Shown here: positions 53,948 through 62,395 of the stretch, in pieces
How positions within the stretch are numbered: the first letter of the stretch is position 1
Layout of the letters: every line of letters begins with the position of its first letter
Origin: Parvimonas sp000223315
Lineage (GTDB): Bacteria; Bacillota; Clostridia; Tissierellales; Peptoniphilaceae
Reading direction: 5' to 3'
DNA length: 64,000 nucleotides
NCBI GenBank assembly: GCA_050262155.1
Contig: CP189843.1
Span: forward strand, 186,001 to 250,000
The notes under the pieces: model-generated
Databases searched by the model: none
Told to the model about the DNA's origin: nothing
The model's input: the letters and a program-made list of their open reading frames with translations, nothing else
Program-made: the position numbers and the translations under genes

Positions 53948-54522
53948 TGGCTACAATATTAAAAATTTTAGTTGCATCAATTTTAGTAAATAACTATGTT
54001 TTAGGACAATTCTTGGGAATTTGTCCGTTGATTGGTGTATCAAATAAAGTTGAAACTGCATTTGGTATGGGTATGGCAGTTACATTCGTAATTACAATTT
54101 CAAGTGCTGTAACTTGGGTAATTCAAAAGACATTATTGGATACTTTAGGTCTTGAATATTTACAAACAATCGTGTTTATACTTGTAATAGCAACTTTAGT
54201 ACAATTTGTTGAAATGGTACTTAAAAAAATGAGTCCAAATCTTTATAATGCTTTAGGAGTTTTCCTACCACTTATAACAACAAACTGTGTAGTTTTAGGT
54301 GTTGCAATTACAAATATACAAAAAGAATATAATTTGTTAGAAACAATATTTAATGGTTTAGGAGCATCACTTGGATTTTTATTAGCCATTGTTTGTTTGG
54401 CTTCTATAAGAGAAAAGTTGGAATTGACAGAAGTTCCTAAAAATCTTGAAGGAGTTCCTCTTACATTAATTACCATTGGACTTATGTCTCTGGCATTTTA
54501 TGGATTTGCGGGATTAGTATAG
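53947..54522 (+). CDS. rnfA: Rnf complex subunit RnfA
   Basis: The 191-residue membrane subunit is homologous to RnfE: NNYVLGQFLGICPLIGVSNKVETA near 14 and LITTNCVVLGVAI near 100. The Cys in FLGIC and TNC positions are the Fe-S ligands known in the family. One-base overlap with rnfE; 10 nt to rnfB. Confidence 0.95.
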   Translation: MATILKILVASILVNNYVLGQFLGICPLIGVSNKVETAFGMGMAVTFVITISSAVTWVIQKTLLDTLGLEYLQTIVFILVIATLVQFVEMVLKKMSPNLYNALGVFLPLITTNCVVLGVAITNIQKEYNLLETIFNGLGASLGFLLAIVCLASIREKLELTEVPKNLEGVPLTLITIGLMSLAFYGFAGLV

Positions 54523-54532
54523 AGGTGAGATT

Positions 54533-55366
54533 ATGAATGAAATAATGATACCGGTTTTGTTACTTAGTATTTTAGGTATTTTATTTGCATTGATACTTGC
54601 ATTTGCTTCAAAAGTATTTTTTGTAAAAGTAGATGAAAAAGTTATACAAGTTAGAAACGAATTGCCTGGAGCAAACTGTGGTGCTTGTGGATTTCCGGGT
54701 TGTGATGGTCTTGCAAAAGCCATTGCAGAAGGAACTGCGGGAATAAATGCTTGTCCTGTCGGAGGAGCTGACTTGGTAGAAAGACTTGCAAAACTTTTAG
54801 GCACAGAAGCAGGGGATGTTCAAAGAATGGTAGCTTGTGTAATGTGTCAAGGAGATAAGGATTTTGCAAAGGAAAAATACATATATACCGGCATTAGAGA
54901 TTGTAGGGTAAACAACTCAATGCAAGGAGGAAGTAAGACTTGTGCCTATGGATGTTTAGGATGTGGGACTTGTCAAGATGTTTGTGGATTTAATGCAATA
55001 GAAATGATAAATGGAATTGCGGTTGTAAATAAAGAAAATTGTACAGCTTGTAATAAATGTATAGAAATTTGTCCAAAGAATTTAATTGATTTGGTTCCTT
55101 ATGAACAAACGGTTATGGTAAAATGTAAGAGTTTTGCAGCTGGAAATGTTGTTAAAAATGCTTGTAAAGTTGGATGTATTGGATGTAAAATGTGTGCAAG
55201 AGTTTATCCGGAAGCATTTGTTATTGAAAACAATTTAGCTGTTGTAAATTATAAACAAGGTTTAGATGAAGAATTACTTTTACAAGCTGCAGATAAATGC
55301 CCTACAAATGCAATTCATCCTGGGTTATTAAAGAAAATGGCTGAAAAAGTAAATGAAGTAGCATAA
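54533..55366 (+). CDS. rnfB: Rnf complex subunit RnfB (ferredoxin-like), one cluster Cys replaced
   Basis: The 277-residue electron-input subunit has an N-terminal membrane helix, the NCGACGFPGCDGLAKAI cluster (near 45) and several ferredoxin-type motifs (CAYGCLGCGTCQDVC, CTACNKCIEICPKN). The last one reads CIGCKMCARVYP: the expected fourth Cys is Tyr225 (TAT, 55205-55207). That cluster may be 3Fe-4S or use another ligand. It ends the operon before a strong terminator. Confidence 0.94.
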   Translation: MNEIMIPVLLLSILGILFALILAFASKVFFVKVDEKVIQVRNELPGANCGACGFPGCDGLAKAIAEGTAGINACPVGGADLVERLAKLLGTEAGDVQRMVACVMCQGDKDFAKEKYIYTGIRDCRVNNSMQGGSKTCAYGCLGCGTCQDVCGFNAIEMINGIAVVNKENCTACNKCIEICPKNLIDLVPYEQTVMVKCKSFAAGNVVKNACKVGCIGCKMCARVYPEAFVIENNLAVVNYKQGLDEELLLQAADKCPTNAIHPGLLKKMAEKVNEVA

Positions 55367-55369
55367 CTT

Positions 55370-55397
55370 AAGAGCGAGATTATTCGCTCTTTTTTTG
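55370..55397 (+). terminator. Terminator of the rnf operon
   Basis: AAGAGCGA (55370-55377) pairs with TCGCTCTT (55384-55391), followed by T's. Confidence 0.92.
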
Positions 55398-55427
55398 TTG
55401 TTGTCTCTAGTTTTTTTATAAAAAAAC

Positions 55428-55456
55428 TTGACTTGAAAACATTTCCATATTATAAT
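55428..55456 (+). promoter_or_regulatory. Promoter of the EF-G-like gene
   Basis: TTGACT (55428-55433), a 17-bp spacer and TATAAT (55451-55456) lie 52 nt before the start codon. Confidence 0.8.
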
Positions 55457-55508
55457 ATTTCTAAGGTATTAATTTATCTATTTTATGATATGTTAGGGGG
55501 AATTAGAT

Positions 55509-57569
55509 ATGAAATCATATTCTACAGAAAAGATTAGAAATCTTGCATTAGTTGGACATAGTGCCAGTGGTAAGACTTCAGTTTGTGAGGCATTACTTTA
55601 TAAAACAGGCAATTTGAAAAGACTTGGTAAGGTTGAGGACGGAAATACCGTAACTGACTTTGATAAAGAAGAAATTTCAAGAGGAGTTTCTATTTCAACT
55701 GCTGTTGCACCTGTTGAATGGAAAGACTTTAAGATAAATTTAATTGACACTCCGGGATATTTTGATTTTAGTGGGGAAGTTTATAGTTCTCTTAGAGCTT
55801 CAGAAGCCGCTTTAGTTGTTTTAGATGCACAAAATGGTATTGAAGTTGGAGCTGAAAAAGTTTTAAAATATACTGAAAGTATTGAATTACCTAGAATTAT
55901 CTTTGTAAATAAAATGGATAAAGAAAATGTAAACTTTGCAAAAGTAGTTAGTGATTTACACATAGCTTTTGGCAAAAAAGTTATTCCATTTACACTTGCA
56001 CTTGGCGAAGGTGAAAATTTTAAAGGTATTATTGACGTTTTAAATAAAAAAGCTTATGAATATGATGGATTTGAAAGAAAAGAAGTTGAAATCCCTGAAA
56101 TAAGAGTTGAAGAAGTAAATCATGTTTATGATACAATAGTAGAAGTTGTAGCAGAAACTGACGATGAACTTATGGAAAAATTCTTTGAAGGAGAAGAATT
56201 TAGCCATGAAGAGTTTATGAAGGGTGTAACAAGTGCATTGTTAAACGGTTCTGCTGTTCCTTTAATTTGTGGTTCTGCTACTACAGGAGCCGGAATAGAT
56301 ATGTTGCTTGATATTATCACTGACTATATGCCTGCTCCAAATGATGAAAGAGCAAAAAGAGGTTTTAGAAATGAAGATGATAATGTAAGAAAGATTGATG
56401 TGAATGAACCTTTCTCAGCAGTTGTTTTCAAAACTGTTGTTGACCCATTCGTTGGAAGAATATCAATATTTAAAGTTATGAGTGGAAAAATTACTAGAGA
56501 TACAGAAATTTTTAACTCAACCAAAGATGAGATGGATAAGGCTGCAGGACTTTTCTTCTTAAGAGGAAAAACTCAAATAGAAGCATCTGAAATAGTTGCC
56601 GGGGATATTGGAGCTGTTTCAAAACTTAATTTAACTGAAACAGGAGATACTATTTGTGATAAGCAAAATAAAACTCTTTATAAGAAGATTAAATATCCAA
56701 AACCAAATCTTTATTTTGCAATAGAACCTAAATCTAAAAATGATGAAGATAAGATTTCCCAAGCTCTTCATAAATTACATGAAGAGGATCCAAGTTTCGT
56801 ATCTGAAAGAAATGTAGAAACTAAACAACATTTGATAGGTGGGCAAGGAAATGTTCAACTTCAAATAGTTTTAGATAAACTTAAAAATGTTTATGGTGTA
56901 GAAACTAATATTATTCCTTTAAGAATTGCTTATAGAGAAACTATTAAAGGAAAGTCTGATGTTCAAGGAAAACATAAAAAACAATCCGGTGGAGCTGGTC
57001 AATACGGAGATGTATTTATGAGATTTGAACCTACAACAGAAGAATTTGAATTTACAGAAGAAGTTTTTGGAGGAGCTGTTCCTAGAAATTACTTCCCTGC
57101 AGTTGAAAAAGGTATTAGAGATAGTCTTGAAAAAGGGATTTTAGCGGGATATCCTGTTGTGAATGTTAAGGCAACTCTTTATGATGGTTCATATCACCCT
57201 GTTGATTCTAATGAAATGGCATTTAAAATTGCTGCTTCTCTAGCATTTAAGAAAGGAATGGAACAAGCACATCCTGTTTTACTTGAACCTATAATGAAAG
57301 TTGAAGTTAGAATTCCTGAAAGCTATATGGGAGATGTAATGGGAGACTTAAATAAGAGAAGAGGAAAAGTTTTAGGCATGGAAATGCTTGAGGATGGAAC
57401 TCAACTTGTTATCGGAGAAGCACCACATTCTGAACTTTTTGAATATGCTATAGATTTAAGATCAATGACTCAAGCAAGAGGGGATTTCTCAATGGAATTT
57501 GATAGATATGAAGAAGTTCCTGCAAATATTGCTGAAAAGATTATAGAAGAGTCAAAGATAGAAAAATAG
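55509..57569 (+). CDS. EF-G-like translation GTPase (FusA2 type)
   Basis: The 686-residue protein has all EF-G domains: P-loop GHSASGKTS (16-24), switch II DTPGYFDF, NKMD, and domain IV/V near 470-680. The Ser in GHSASGKT and the shorter N-terminal region mark the second EF-G-like group rather than the main fusA, which is normally next to rpsL/rpsG. A ribosome-recycling, stress or alternative elongation role is possible. GGGGG precedes the ATG. Confidence 0.9.
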   Translation: MKSYSTEKIRNLALVGHSASGKTSVCEALLYKTGNLKRLGKVEDGNTVTDFDKEEISRGVSISTAVAPVEWKDFKINLIDTPGYFDFSGEVYSSLRASEAALVVLDAQNGIEVGAEKVLKYTESIELPRIIFVNKMDKENVNFAKVVSDLHIAFGKKVIPFTLALGEGENFKGIIDVLNKKAYEYDGFERKEVEIPEIRVEEVNHVYDTIVEVVAETDDELMEKFFEGEEFSHEEFMKGVTSALLNGSAVPLICGSATTGAGIDMLLDIITDYMPAPNDERAKRGFRNEDDNVRKIDVNEPFSAVVFKTVVDPFVGRISIFKVMSGKITRDTEIFNSTKDEMDKAAGLFFLRGKTQIEASEIVAGDIGAVSKLNLTETGDTICDKQNKTLYKKIKYPKPNLYFAIEPKSKNDEDKISQALHKLHEEDPSFVSERNVETKQHLIGGQGNVQLQIVLDKLKNVYGVETNIIPLRIAYRETIKGKSDVQGKHKKQSGGAGQYGDVFMRFEPTTEEFEFTEEVFGGAVPRNYFPAVEKGIRDSLEKGILAGYPVVNVKATLYDGSYHPVDSNEMAFKIAASLAFKKGMEQAHPVLLEPIMKVEVRIPESYMGDVMGDLNKRRGKVLGMEMLEDGTQLVIGEAPHSELFEYAIDLRSMTQARGDFSMEFDRYEEVPANIAEKIIEESKIEK

Positions 57570-57574
57570 ATAAT

Positions 57575-57643
57575 TATAAGAACCCAACCCTTCCACGATG
57601 CTTCACATCTGGAGGGTTATCGGGAACCTTGTTGTTTCACAAT
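57575..57643 (+). repeat. Dispersed palindromic element copy
   Basis: It starts ATAAGAACCCAACCC, retains the inner stem in reduced form (CGATGCTTCACATCT) and ends TTGTTGTTTCACAATA. It lies between the EF-G-like stop and its terminator, in the + orientation. Confidence 0.88.
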
Positions 57644-57647
57644 AAAT

Positions 57648-57678
57648 CCCATCCTTAAAAATTTAAGGATGGGTTTTT
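57648..57678 (+). terminator. Terminator of the EF-G-like gene
   Basis: CCCATCCTTAAA (57648-57659) pairs with TTTAAGGATGGG (57662-57673), followed by five T. It abuts the repeat end. Confidence 0.92.
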
Positions 57679-57713
57679 GTTAAAATAAATTTTACATAAT
57701 TAGGAGTAAACAA

Positions 57714-58298
57714 ATGCGAAATGAAAGATTACCTGCAGAAGAGAGAAAATGGCAGATAAGATATAGTGCTAAGGACGTTTTTCTTCGTAAGGGATTTCAT
57801 AATACAACTATGGAGGATGTCATTGCAAATAGTGGCATGAGTAAGGGTGGAGTCTATAGATATTATAAAAATACTACAGATATGCTCTATGATTTAATGG
57901 AAGATGGTTGTGAATATAGATTCGAAATAGTTGATCATTTTTTGTCAGTAAATAAAAATTTAGATAAATACGATATTATATCTGAAGTTATTGTGGACAA
58001 AATTTTGGATGATAATGAACTTTCTAAAGTTTATACTATATTTCTTCAAGAAAAGCAATACGATGAAAATTTAGAAAAGTTATTCCAGAAGTTGAAAGAA
58101 GAAACTTTTATCTATTTGAATAAACTTTTTAAAAAAATTGGTTTAGATTTCAATTACGATGAGTATGATTTTTTAACAGATTTTATGAATAGTCTTATTT
58201 TAGGAAGAGATATCTTAAAGGTAAAAAGTAAATTTATAAAGAATAGAGCGATAATAAAAAATGTTATAATAGAATATTTAAAAATTTTGAAAGGGTAG
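57714..58298 (+). CDS. TetR family transcriptional regulator
   Basis: The 194-residue regulator has an N-terminal TetR helix-turn-helix (AKDVFLRKGFHNTTMEDVIANSGMSKGGVYRYYKN, residues about 20-55) and a helical ligand domain. The ligand is unknown. It lies upstream of the surface-protein gene but 420 nt away. Its stop codon is inside the terminator stem. Confidence 0.92.
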   Translation: MRNERLPAEERKWQIRYSAKDVFLRKGFHNTTMEDVIANSGMSKGGVYRYYKNTTDMLYDLMEDGCEYRFEIVDHFLSVNKNLDKYDIISEVIVDKILDDNELSKVYTIFLQEKQYDENLEKLFQKLKEETFIYLNKLFKKIGLDFNYDEYDFLTDFMNSLILGRDILKVKSKFIKNRAIIKNVIIEYLKILKG

Positions 58299-58317
58299 TT
58301 TGACTACTCTTTTTTTG
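58292..58317 (+). terminator. Terminator overlapping the TetR-gene stop codon
   Basis: AGGGTAGT (58292-58299, containing the TAG stop) pairs with ACTACTCT (58303-58310), followed by T's. The following 58318-58720 is AT-rich non-coding DNA in which I see no gene; it holds the promoter region of the surface-protein gene. Confidence 0.85.
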
Positions 58318-58720
58318 TGGAGTAATAGGAAAATTAGAAATTATTAAATTTAAAATGTTTAAAAAAATACATTATTACAATTTTGTAATATTATTTTTGG
58401 AAGAAATTTTTAATAAAATATTATAATTTTAACTTTATCAAAAATTTAACGAAATTTTTTAATAAAAATTCTTTGAGTAAATATAGTATCTATTTTAATA
58501 ATATAACGTTTTATATCCATATTAATTAATTTATACTTTGATTTAGTTTTTACACTTTTATATAAGATAAACTATAAACAATTTTAGATATTGATTAAAT
58601 GTAGCATGCTGATATTTATAATTGTAAAAAACAAATTATAGATATTTATCTGGCTACAGTATACAATTTTTTTATTATCAACTTTATGATAAAATAATAA
58701 AAAAATCAAGGAGGATATAT

Positions 58721-60937
58721 ATGAACCAAAAAATGTTAAAAAAATTTCTAGTTGGTTTACTAGCATTTAATATTTTTACTACAACAGCTTTTTCTACACA
58801 AGGAAATGATAGTAAAATTACATATGCACAAGAAAAACAAGATTTTACTTTTGTTGTTTCAGACCAAAACGGTCCTATTATGAATAAGGACTTTACTTTT
58901 GAGATTCTAAACGAAAAGGGTGAAATTACAGAAGTACAAAGTATGATGTCTATGCTGAATTTAAAACTTTCAGACGGCAAATATACTATAAGATTAAAAG
59001 ATGCTGAATATACTATGAAAGATGTAAGTTTCACAGTAACAGATGGGGAAATTCCTAATTATGATAGTATTGTAAACTTAATGCTTACAAAGAAAAAAGT
59101 TGAAGAAAAAGCAAAAGAAAATTCTTTTACTATTATTCTAACTACTCAAAACGGGGATAAGAAAGATGTCGTAATGGGCAATTATGAGTTTGAAATTTAT
59201 AATCAAGAAACAGGAAAGTTAGTTACAACAGCAACTTCTGATAAATCAATGTTAAATTTAAAGCTTCCTGATGGAATTTATACATTAAAACTTAAGGAAA
59301 ATAATGATTACACAATGAAAGATGTAAGATTGGATGTATATGAAGATGATGGCTCTTACACTATTGATGAAAAAGAATCTATGGAGCTGAATTTAGTTAA
59401 AATTACATCTGAACCTGAAAAACCGGAAAATGAAGAAGCTAAAGGCTCCAAAGAAGTTTTAGTTAGAGTATTATTTGAAGGCAAACCTAAAGTTGATTTT
59501 AAAGTCGGTTTAATGGAATTTAATCCAATACCTAATATTATTCAACAAGGTTCAACAAATGAAAAAGGTGAAGTTAAATTCAGCGGTTTTAAGGGCAATG
59601 TTAAATACCAATTAAGACTTAGAAGTACAGATAAAACAATGACTTTTGAAACTGAAGTTTTTGAATTTACTACAAATGAAAAGGGTATGATTACAAAAAT
59701 CAATGATAAAGAAGTAAATAGTGTGGAAGATGCTATAGTTGAATTTAGAGGATCTCATAAAGATTCTGAAAAATTTGATACTTTTCCTGTTGAATTTTAT
59801 GCTAAATATAAAGACGGAACACCTGCAAAGGGAGTAGAGTTCTCTATAAACAGACTTTCTCCAAGATTATCTTCATACAGAAAAGCAAAATCAGATGAAA
59901 ATGGAAAAGTTGTTTTTATGCTTGAAGGAGAAGCTCCAAAAGATGCTTCTTTTGGAAGATTATATAATATTACAATTTCAAAAATGGAAATGTTTAAACA
60001 TAAATCTGTTCCTTTCGGTATGGATTTTACTGTTGATGACAAAGGAAATATAAAAGTTATAAGTGTTGAAAGAGAAATAGACGACAAGGAAACAGATACT
60101 TCAAATCCTGATAAATATAATAAGACATTTACTCTTGAAAAAGTAGATAGAACACAAATTTATAATGATTTTAAAGCAATTTATGAAAAGGCTGTTGAAT
60201 ACTTGAAAAATACTAAATTTGAAAGTGGCAAAGATGCAGATAAGGCAAAAAAAGATTTGGAAAATGTAATTGATGCTTCAAAGATAGAATTGGAAGAAAC
60301 TATTCCGGAATATGCTCTTAAAAAGATTGAAGAATTAAATACTGCAATGGATAATTTGAAAAAATTTGAAATTAAAGATGAAGAGCCAAGCAAACCTGAA
60401 GAACCGGGTAATCAAAATAATCCAAATATGCCCGGAGACTCAAATCAACCTGACGAAAAAGTAAATAAGATTGTAAACGGCGAAGAAAAAGTTACTGTTG
60501 AAGGCGATGGTTTAAATGCTAAATTAAAGCTGATTGTTAAGAGATTGGATAAAAACACGGTTGATGCTTTAAAAAATAAAAATGCGGATTTGTTTGATAT
60601 TTTCTTCACTCTTAAAAATAATACTGAAAAAATGCCAAACCAAAATTATAAGGTAACATTAGAAAAACGAAAAGGTGAAAGAGTTAAGGAAGTTTGTTAT
60701 GTAAATGAAGATGGGAAATTGGAAAAGCTTGAATTTACACAAGATGATAAAAATGTTACATTTACAACTACTCACTTCTCAAAATACTCTATTGTATATG
60801 AAAACAAAAAAGAAGTTAAAAAGGAAGTTAAAAAATCACAAAAATTACCTAGAACTTCTATTGCAGGAATAAGTTTAGCTGTTCCGACATTACTTTTCGG
60901 AGCAATGATTGCTATAAATAAAAAGAGAAATAAATAG
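58721..60937 (+). CDS. Cell-wall anchored surface protein with SpaA-like domains and LPRTS sorting signal
   Basis: The 738-residue secreted protein has a signal peptide (1-27), then repeated prealbumin-like modules (FTFVVSDQNGPIMN, FTIILTTQNGDKK) sharing the (S)MLNLKL(S/P)DG(K/I)YT signature at about 75-90 and 180-195. Further beta modules follow to 460, then a helical FIVAR-like segment (about 480-565), a Pro/Asn linker and a C-terminal domain. It ends with LPRTS, a hydrophobic helix and KKRNK: a sortase signal with Ser after the Thr instead of Gly. A host-contact or structural role is likely. GGAGG precedes the ATG. Confidence 0.88.
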   Translation: MNQKMLKKFLVGLLAFNIFTTTAFSTQGNDSKITYAQEKQDFTFVVSDQNGPIMNKDFTFEILNEKGEITEVQSMMSMLNLKLSDGKYTIRLKDAEYTMKDVSFTVTDGEIPNYDSIVNLMLTKKKVEEKAKENSFTIILTTQNGDKKDVVMGNYEFEIYNQETGKLVTTATSDKSMLNLKLPDGIYTLKLKENNDYTMKDVRLDVYEDDGSYTIDEKESMELNLVKITSEPEKPENEEAKGSKEVLVRVLFEGKPKVDFKVGLMEFNPIPNIIQQGSTNEKGEVKFSGFKGNVKYQLRLRSTDKTMTFETEVFEFTTNEKGMITKINDKEVNSVEDAIVEFRGSHKDSEKFDTFPVEFYAKYKDGTPAKGVEFSINRLSPRLSSYRKAKSDENGKVVFMLEGEAPKDASFGRLYNITISKMEMFKHKSVPFGMDFTVDDKGNIKVISVEREIDDKETDTSNPDKYNKTFTLEKVDRTQIYNDFKAIYEKAVEYLKNTKFESGKDADKAKKDLENVIDASKIELEETIPEYALKKIEELNTAMDNLKKFEIKDEEPSKPEEPGNQNNPNMPGDSNQPDEKVNKIVNGEEKVTVEGDGLNAKLKLIVKRLDKNTVDALKNKNADLFDIFFTLKNNTEKMPNQNYKVTLEKRKGERVKEVCYVNEDGKLEKLEFTQDDKNVTFTTTHFSKYSIVYENKKEVKKEVKKSQKLPRTSIAGISLAVPTLLFGAMIAINKKRNK

Positions 60938-60945
60938 TTAATTTA

Positions 60946-60976
60946 AAAATCTCAAAGTTAAGGCTTTGGGATTTTT
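60946..60976 (+). terminator. Terminator of the surface-protein gene
   Basis: AAAATCTCAAAG and CTTTGGGATTTT form a stem with one G-T pair, followed by T's. Confidence 0.85.
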
Positions 60977-60979
60977 TCA

Positions 60980-61008
60980 TTGACATAAAAATTTTTATCG
61001 GTTATAAT
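60980..61008 (+). promoter_or_regulatory. Promoter of the pseudouridine synthase gene
   Basis: Consensus TTGACA (60980-60985), a 17-bp spacer and TATAAT (61003-61008), 41 nt before the ATG. This is the best sigma-A match in the window. Confidence 0.85.
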
Positions 61009-61049
61009 TTGTTTTAATTGATTTGAAATTTTAGATAAGAGAGAGATTT

Positions 61050-62006
61050 ATGAGAGATATTGAAGTTAATATAAATGATTCTGGGCAAAGAATTGACAGA
61101 TTTTTAAAAAAATATTTGAATAATGCAAGTACTTCTATGATTCAAAAATTTTTGAGAACAAAAAAGATAAAAGTTAATAGGAAAAAGGTTGATTCAAACT
61201 ATATTTTAGCTGAAAATGATGTAATCAATATTTTTATTTATGAAGAAGAACTGGAAAAACTGATTGTTTCAAAGTCAAAGAAATATTCATATTCTAAAAA
61301 ACTTGATATTGTTTATGAAGATGAAAATATTATTGTTATGAATAAACCTAAAAATTTATTGTCACATGCATCTTCTAAAGAAGATTATGGAAATAATTTG
61401 GTGGATTTTATGATTGGATATTTACTTGAAAAGGGAGATTATAATCCAAGAGCTGAAAAGACTTTTGTTCCTGCAATAATTAACAGATTGGATAGAAATA
61501 CTTCAGGTCTTATTATAGGAGCTAAAAATTCAAAGGCTATTAGAGAGTTAAATAGATTAAAAGAAAATTCAATAGAAAAATATTATAAGACTATTGTAAG
61601 TGGAAAAGTTAAGAAAAATTTTGTAATTAATGAAAAGCTTGAAAAAGACGAAGAAAAAAATAAATCTACTATTTCTAAAAACGGTAAAGACTCAATAACA
61701 GAAGTTTATGTCGAAAAAAATAATGATGATTTTAGCCTACTAAAAATAAAACTTATAACTGGAAGAACACATCAGATTAGAAGTCATTTAAGCAGTAAGG
61801 GTTTTTATATTATTGGCGATATTAAATATGGAAATGCAGAAGTTAATAAGTTTTTTAGAGATAATTTTGATTTAAGAAGCCAATTTTTACATGCTGAAAC
61901 AATAATTTTTAGAAATATTGATGGGGATTTAAGTTATCTTAATGATAAAGAATTTTTTGCTCCTATGGATGAAATTTATAAAAATATAATCAGAAAAATA
62001 TTTTGA
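61050..62006 (+). CDS. RluA family 23S rRNA pseudouridine synthase
   Basis: The 318-residue enzyme has an N-terminal S4 RNA-binding domain (residues 10-60) and the RluA catalytic core: the active-site Asp is in INRLDRNTSGLII, with KPKNLLSHAS and LITGRTHQIRSHL also present. It converts uridine to pseudouridine in 23S rRNA; RluC- or RluD-type specificity cannot be decided. It ends with TGA. The two UGA-containing genes follow after a short hairpin. Confidence 0.92.
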   Translation: MRDIEVNINDSGQRIDRFLKKYLNNASTSMIQKFLRTKKIKVNRKKVDSNYILAENDVINIFIYEEELEKLIVSKSKKYSYSKKLDIVYEDENIIVMNKPKNLLSHASSKEDYGNNLVDFMIGYLLEKGDYNPRAEKTFVPAIINRLDRNTSGLIIGAKNSKAIRELNRLKENSIEKYYKTIVSGKVKKNFVINEKLEKDEEKNKSTISKNGKDSITEVYVEKNNDDFSLLKIKLITGRTHQIRSHLSSKGFYIIGDIKYGNAEVNKFFRDNFDLRSQFLHAETIIFRNIDGDLSYLNDKEFFAPMDEIYKNIIRKIF

Positions 62007-62007
62007 T

Positions 62008-62028
62008 AAAAAGTTAAATAACTTTTTT
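62008..62028 (+). terminator. Short A/T hairpin after the pseudouridine synthase gene
   Basis: AAAAAGTTA (62008-62016) pairs with TAACTTTTT (62019-62027). It is weak but terminator-like. Confidence 0.6.
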
Positions 62029-62070
62029 AGTGGGTATATTTTTCCTATCAGAACGTTAGGAGAGATGATT

Positions 62071-62355
62071 ATGAAAATTATAATTGATGAAAAAGCAAAG
62101 AATTTTTTAAACAAAAAAAGCAACAGTGTTATCACTGTTGATGTTAAAGGTTGTAGTTCCTGAAGTGGAATTGTTTTAAAACCAATGGCTTCATTAGGTA
62201 AACCTTTAAATGTAGATAAGTACACATTAGAAAATGTAGATGGAATTGATGTGTATCTTATGAACGGTATAAAAGCAGTCAATGATACTGTTACTGTTTC
62301 AACTATAAGTTTTCTTTTTATGGAAAATTTAGTAGTTAATGGAATAATTGTTTAA
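62071..62355 (+). CDS. HesB-like selenoprotein, UGA read as selenocysteine
   Basis: Read through one in-frame TGA (62161-62163, codon 31), this gives a 94-residue protein starting MKIIIDEKAKNFLNKK with VKGCSSUSGIVLKP (U = selenocysteine). It belongs to the small HesB/IscA-related family known to contain selenoproteins; relatives with Cys act in Fe-S or redox chemistry. A bacterial-SECIS-like hairpin lies 24 nt after the UGA. AGGAGAG precedes ATG 62071. Conventional gene calling would miss it because of the TGA. It needs the selA/B/C/D system, which lies outside this window. Confidence 0.85.
62181..62199 (+). promoter_or_regulatory. Candidate SECIS element, first HesB-like gene
   Basis: ACC(A)AATG pairs with CATT(A)GGT, loop GCTT, with the first loop base G. 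The loop begins 24 nt after the UGA, inside the 16-37 nt range and with the early-loop G that are typical of bacterial SECIS elements. Confidence 0.7.
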
Positions 62356-62379
62356 AAAGACTGTTAATTCAGTCTTTTT
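62354..62379 (+). terminator. Terminator between the two HesB-like genes
   Basis: AAAAAGACTG (62354-62363) pairs with CAGTCTTTTT (62370-62379). The ribosome site of the second gene begins 5 nt later, so downstream expression needs read-through or an internal promoter. Confidence 0.88.
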
Positions 62380-62395
62380 GTTTGGAGGGATTTTT

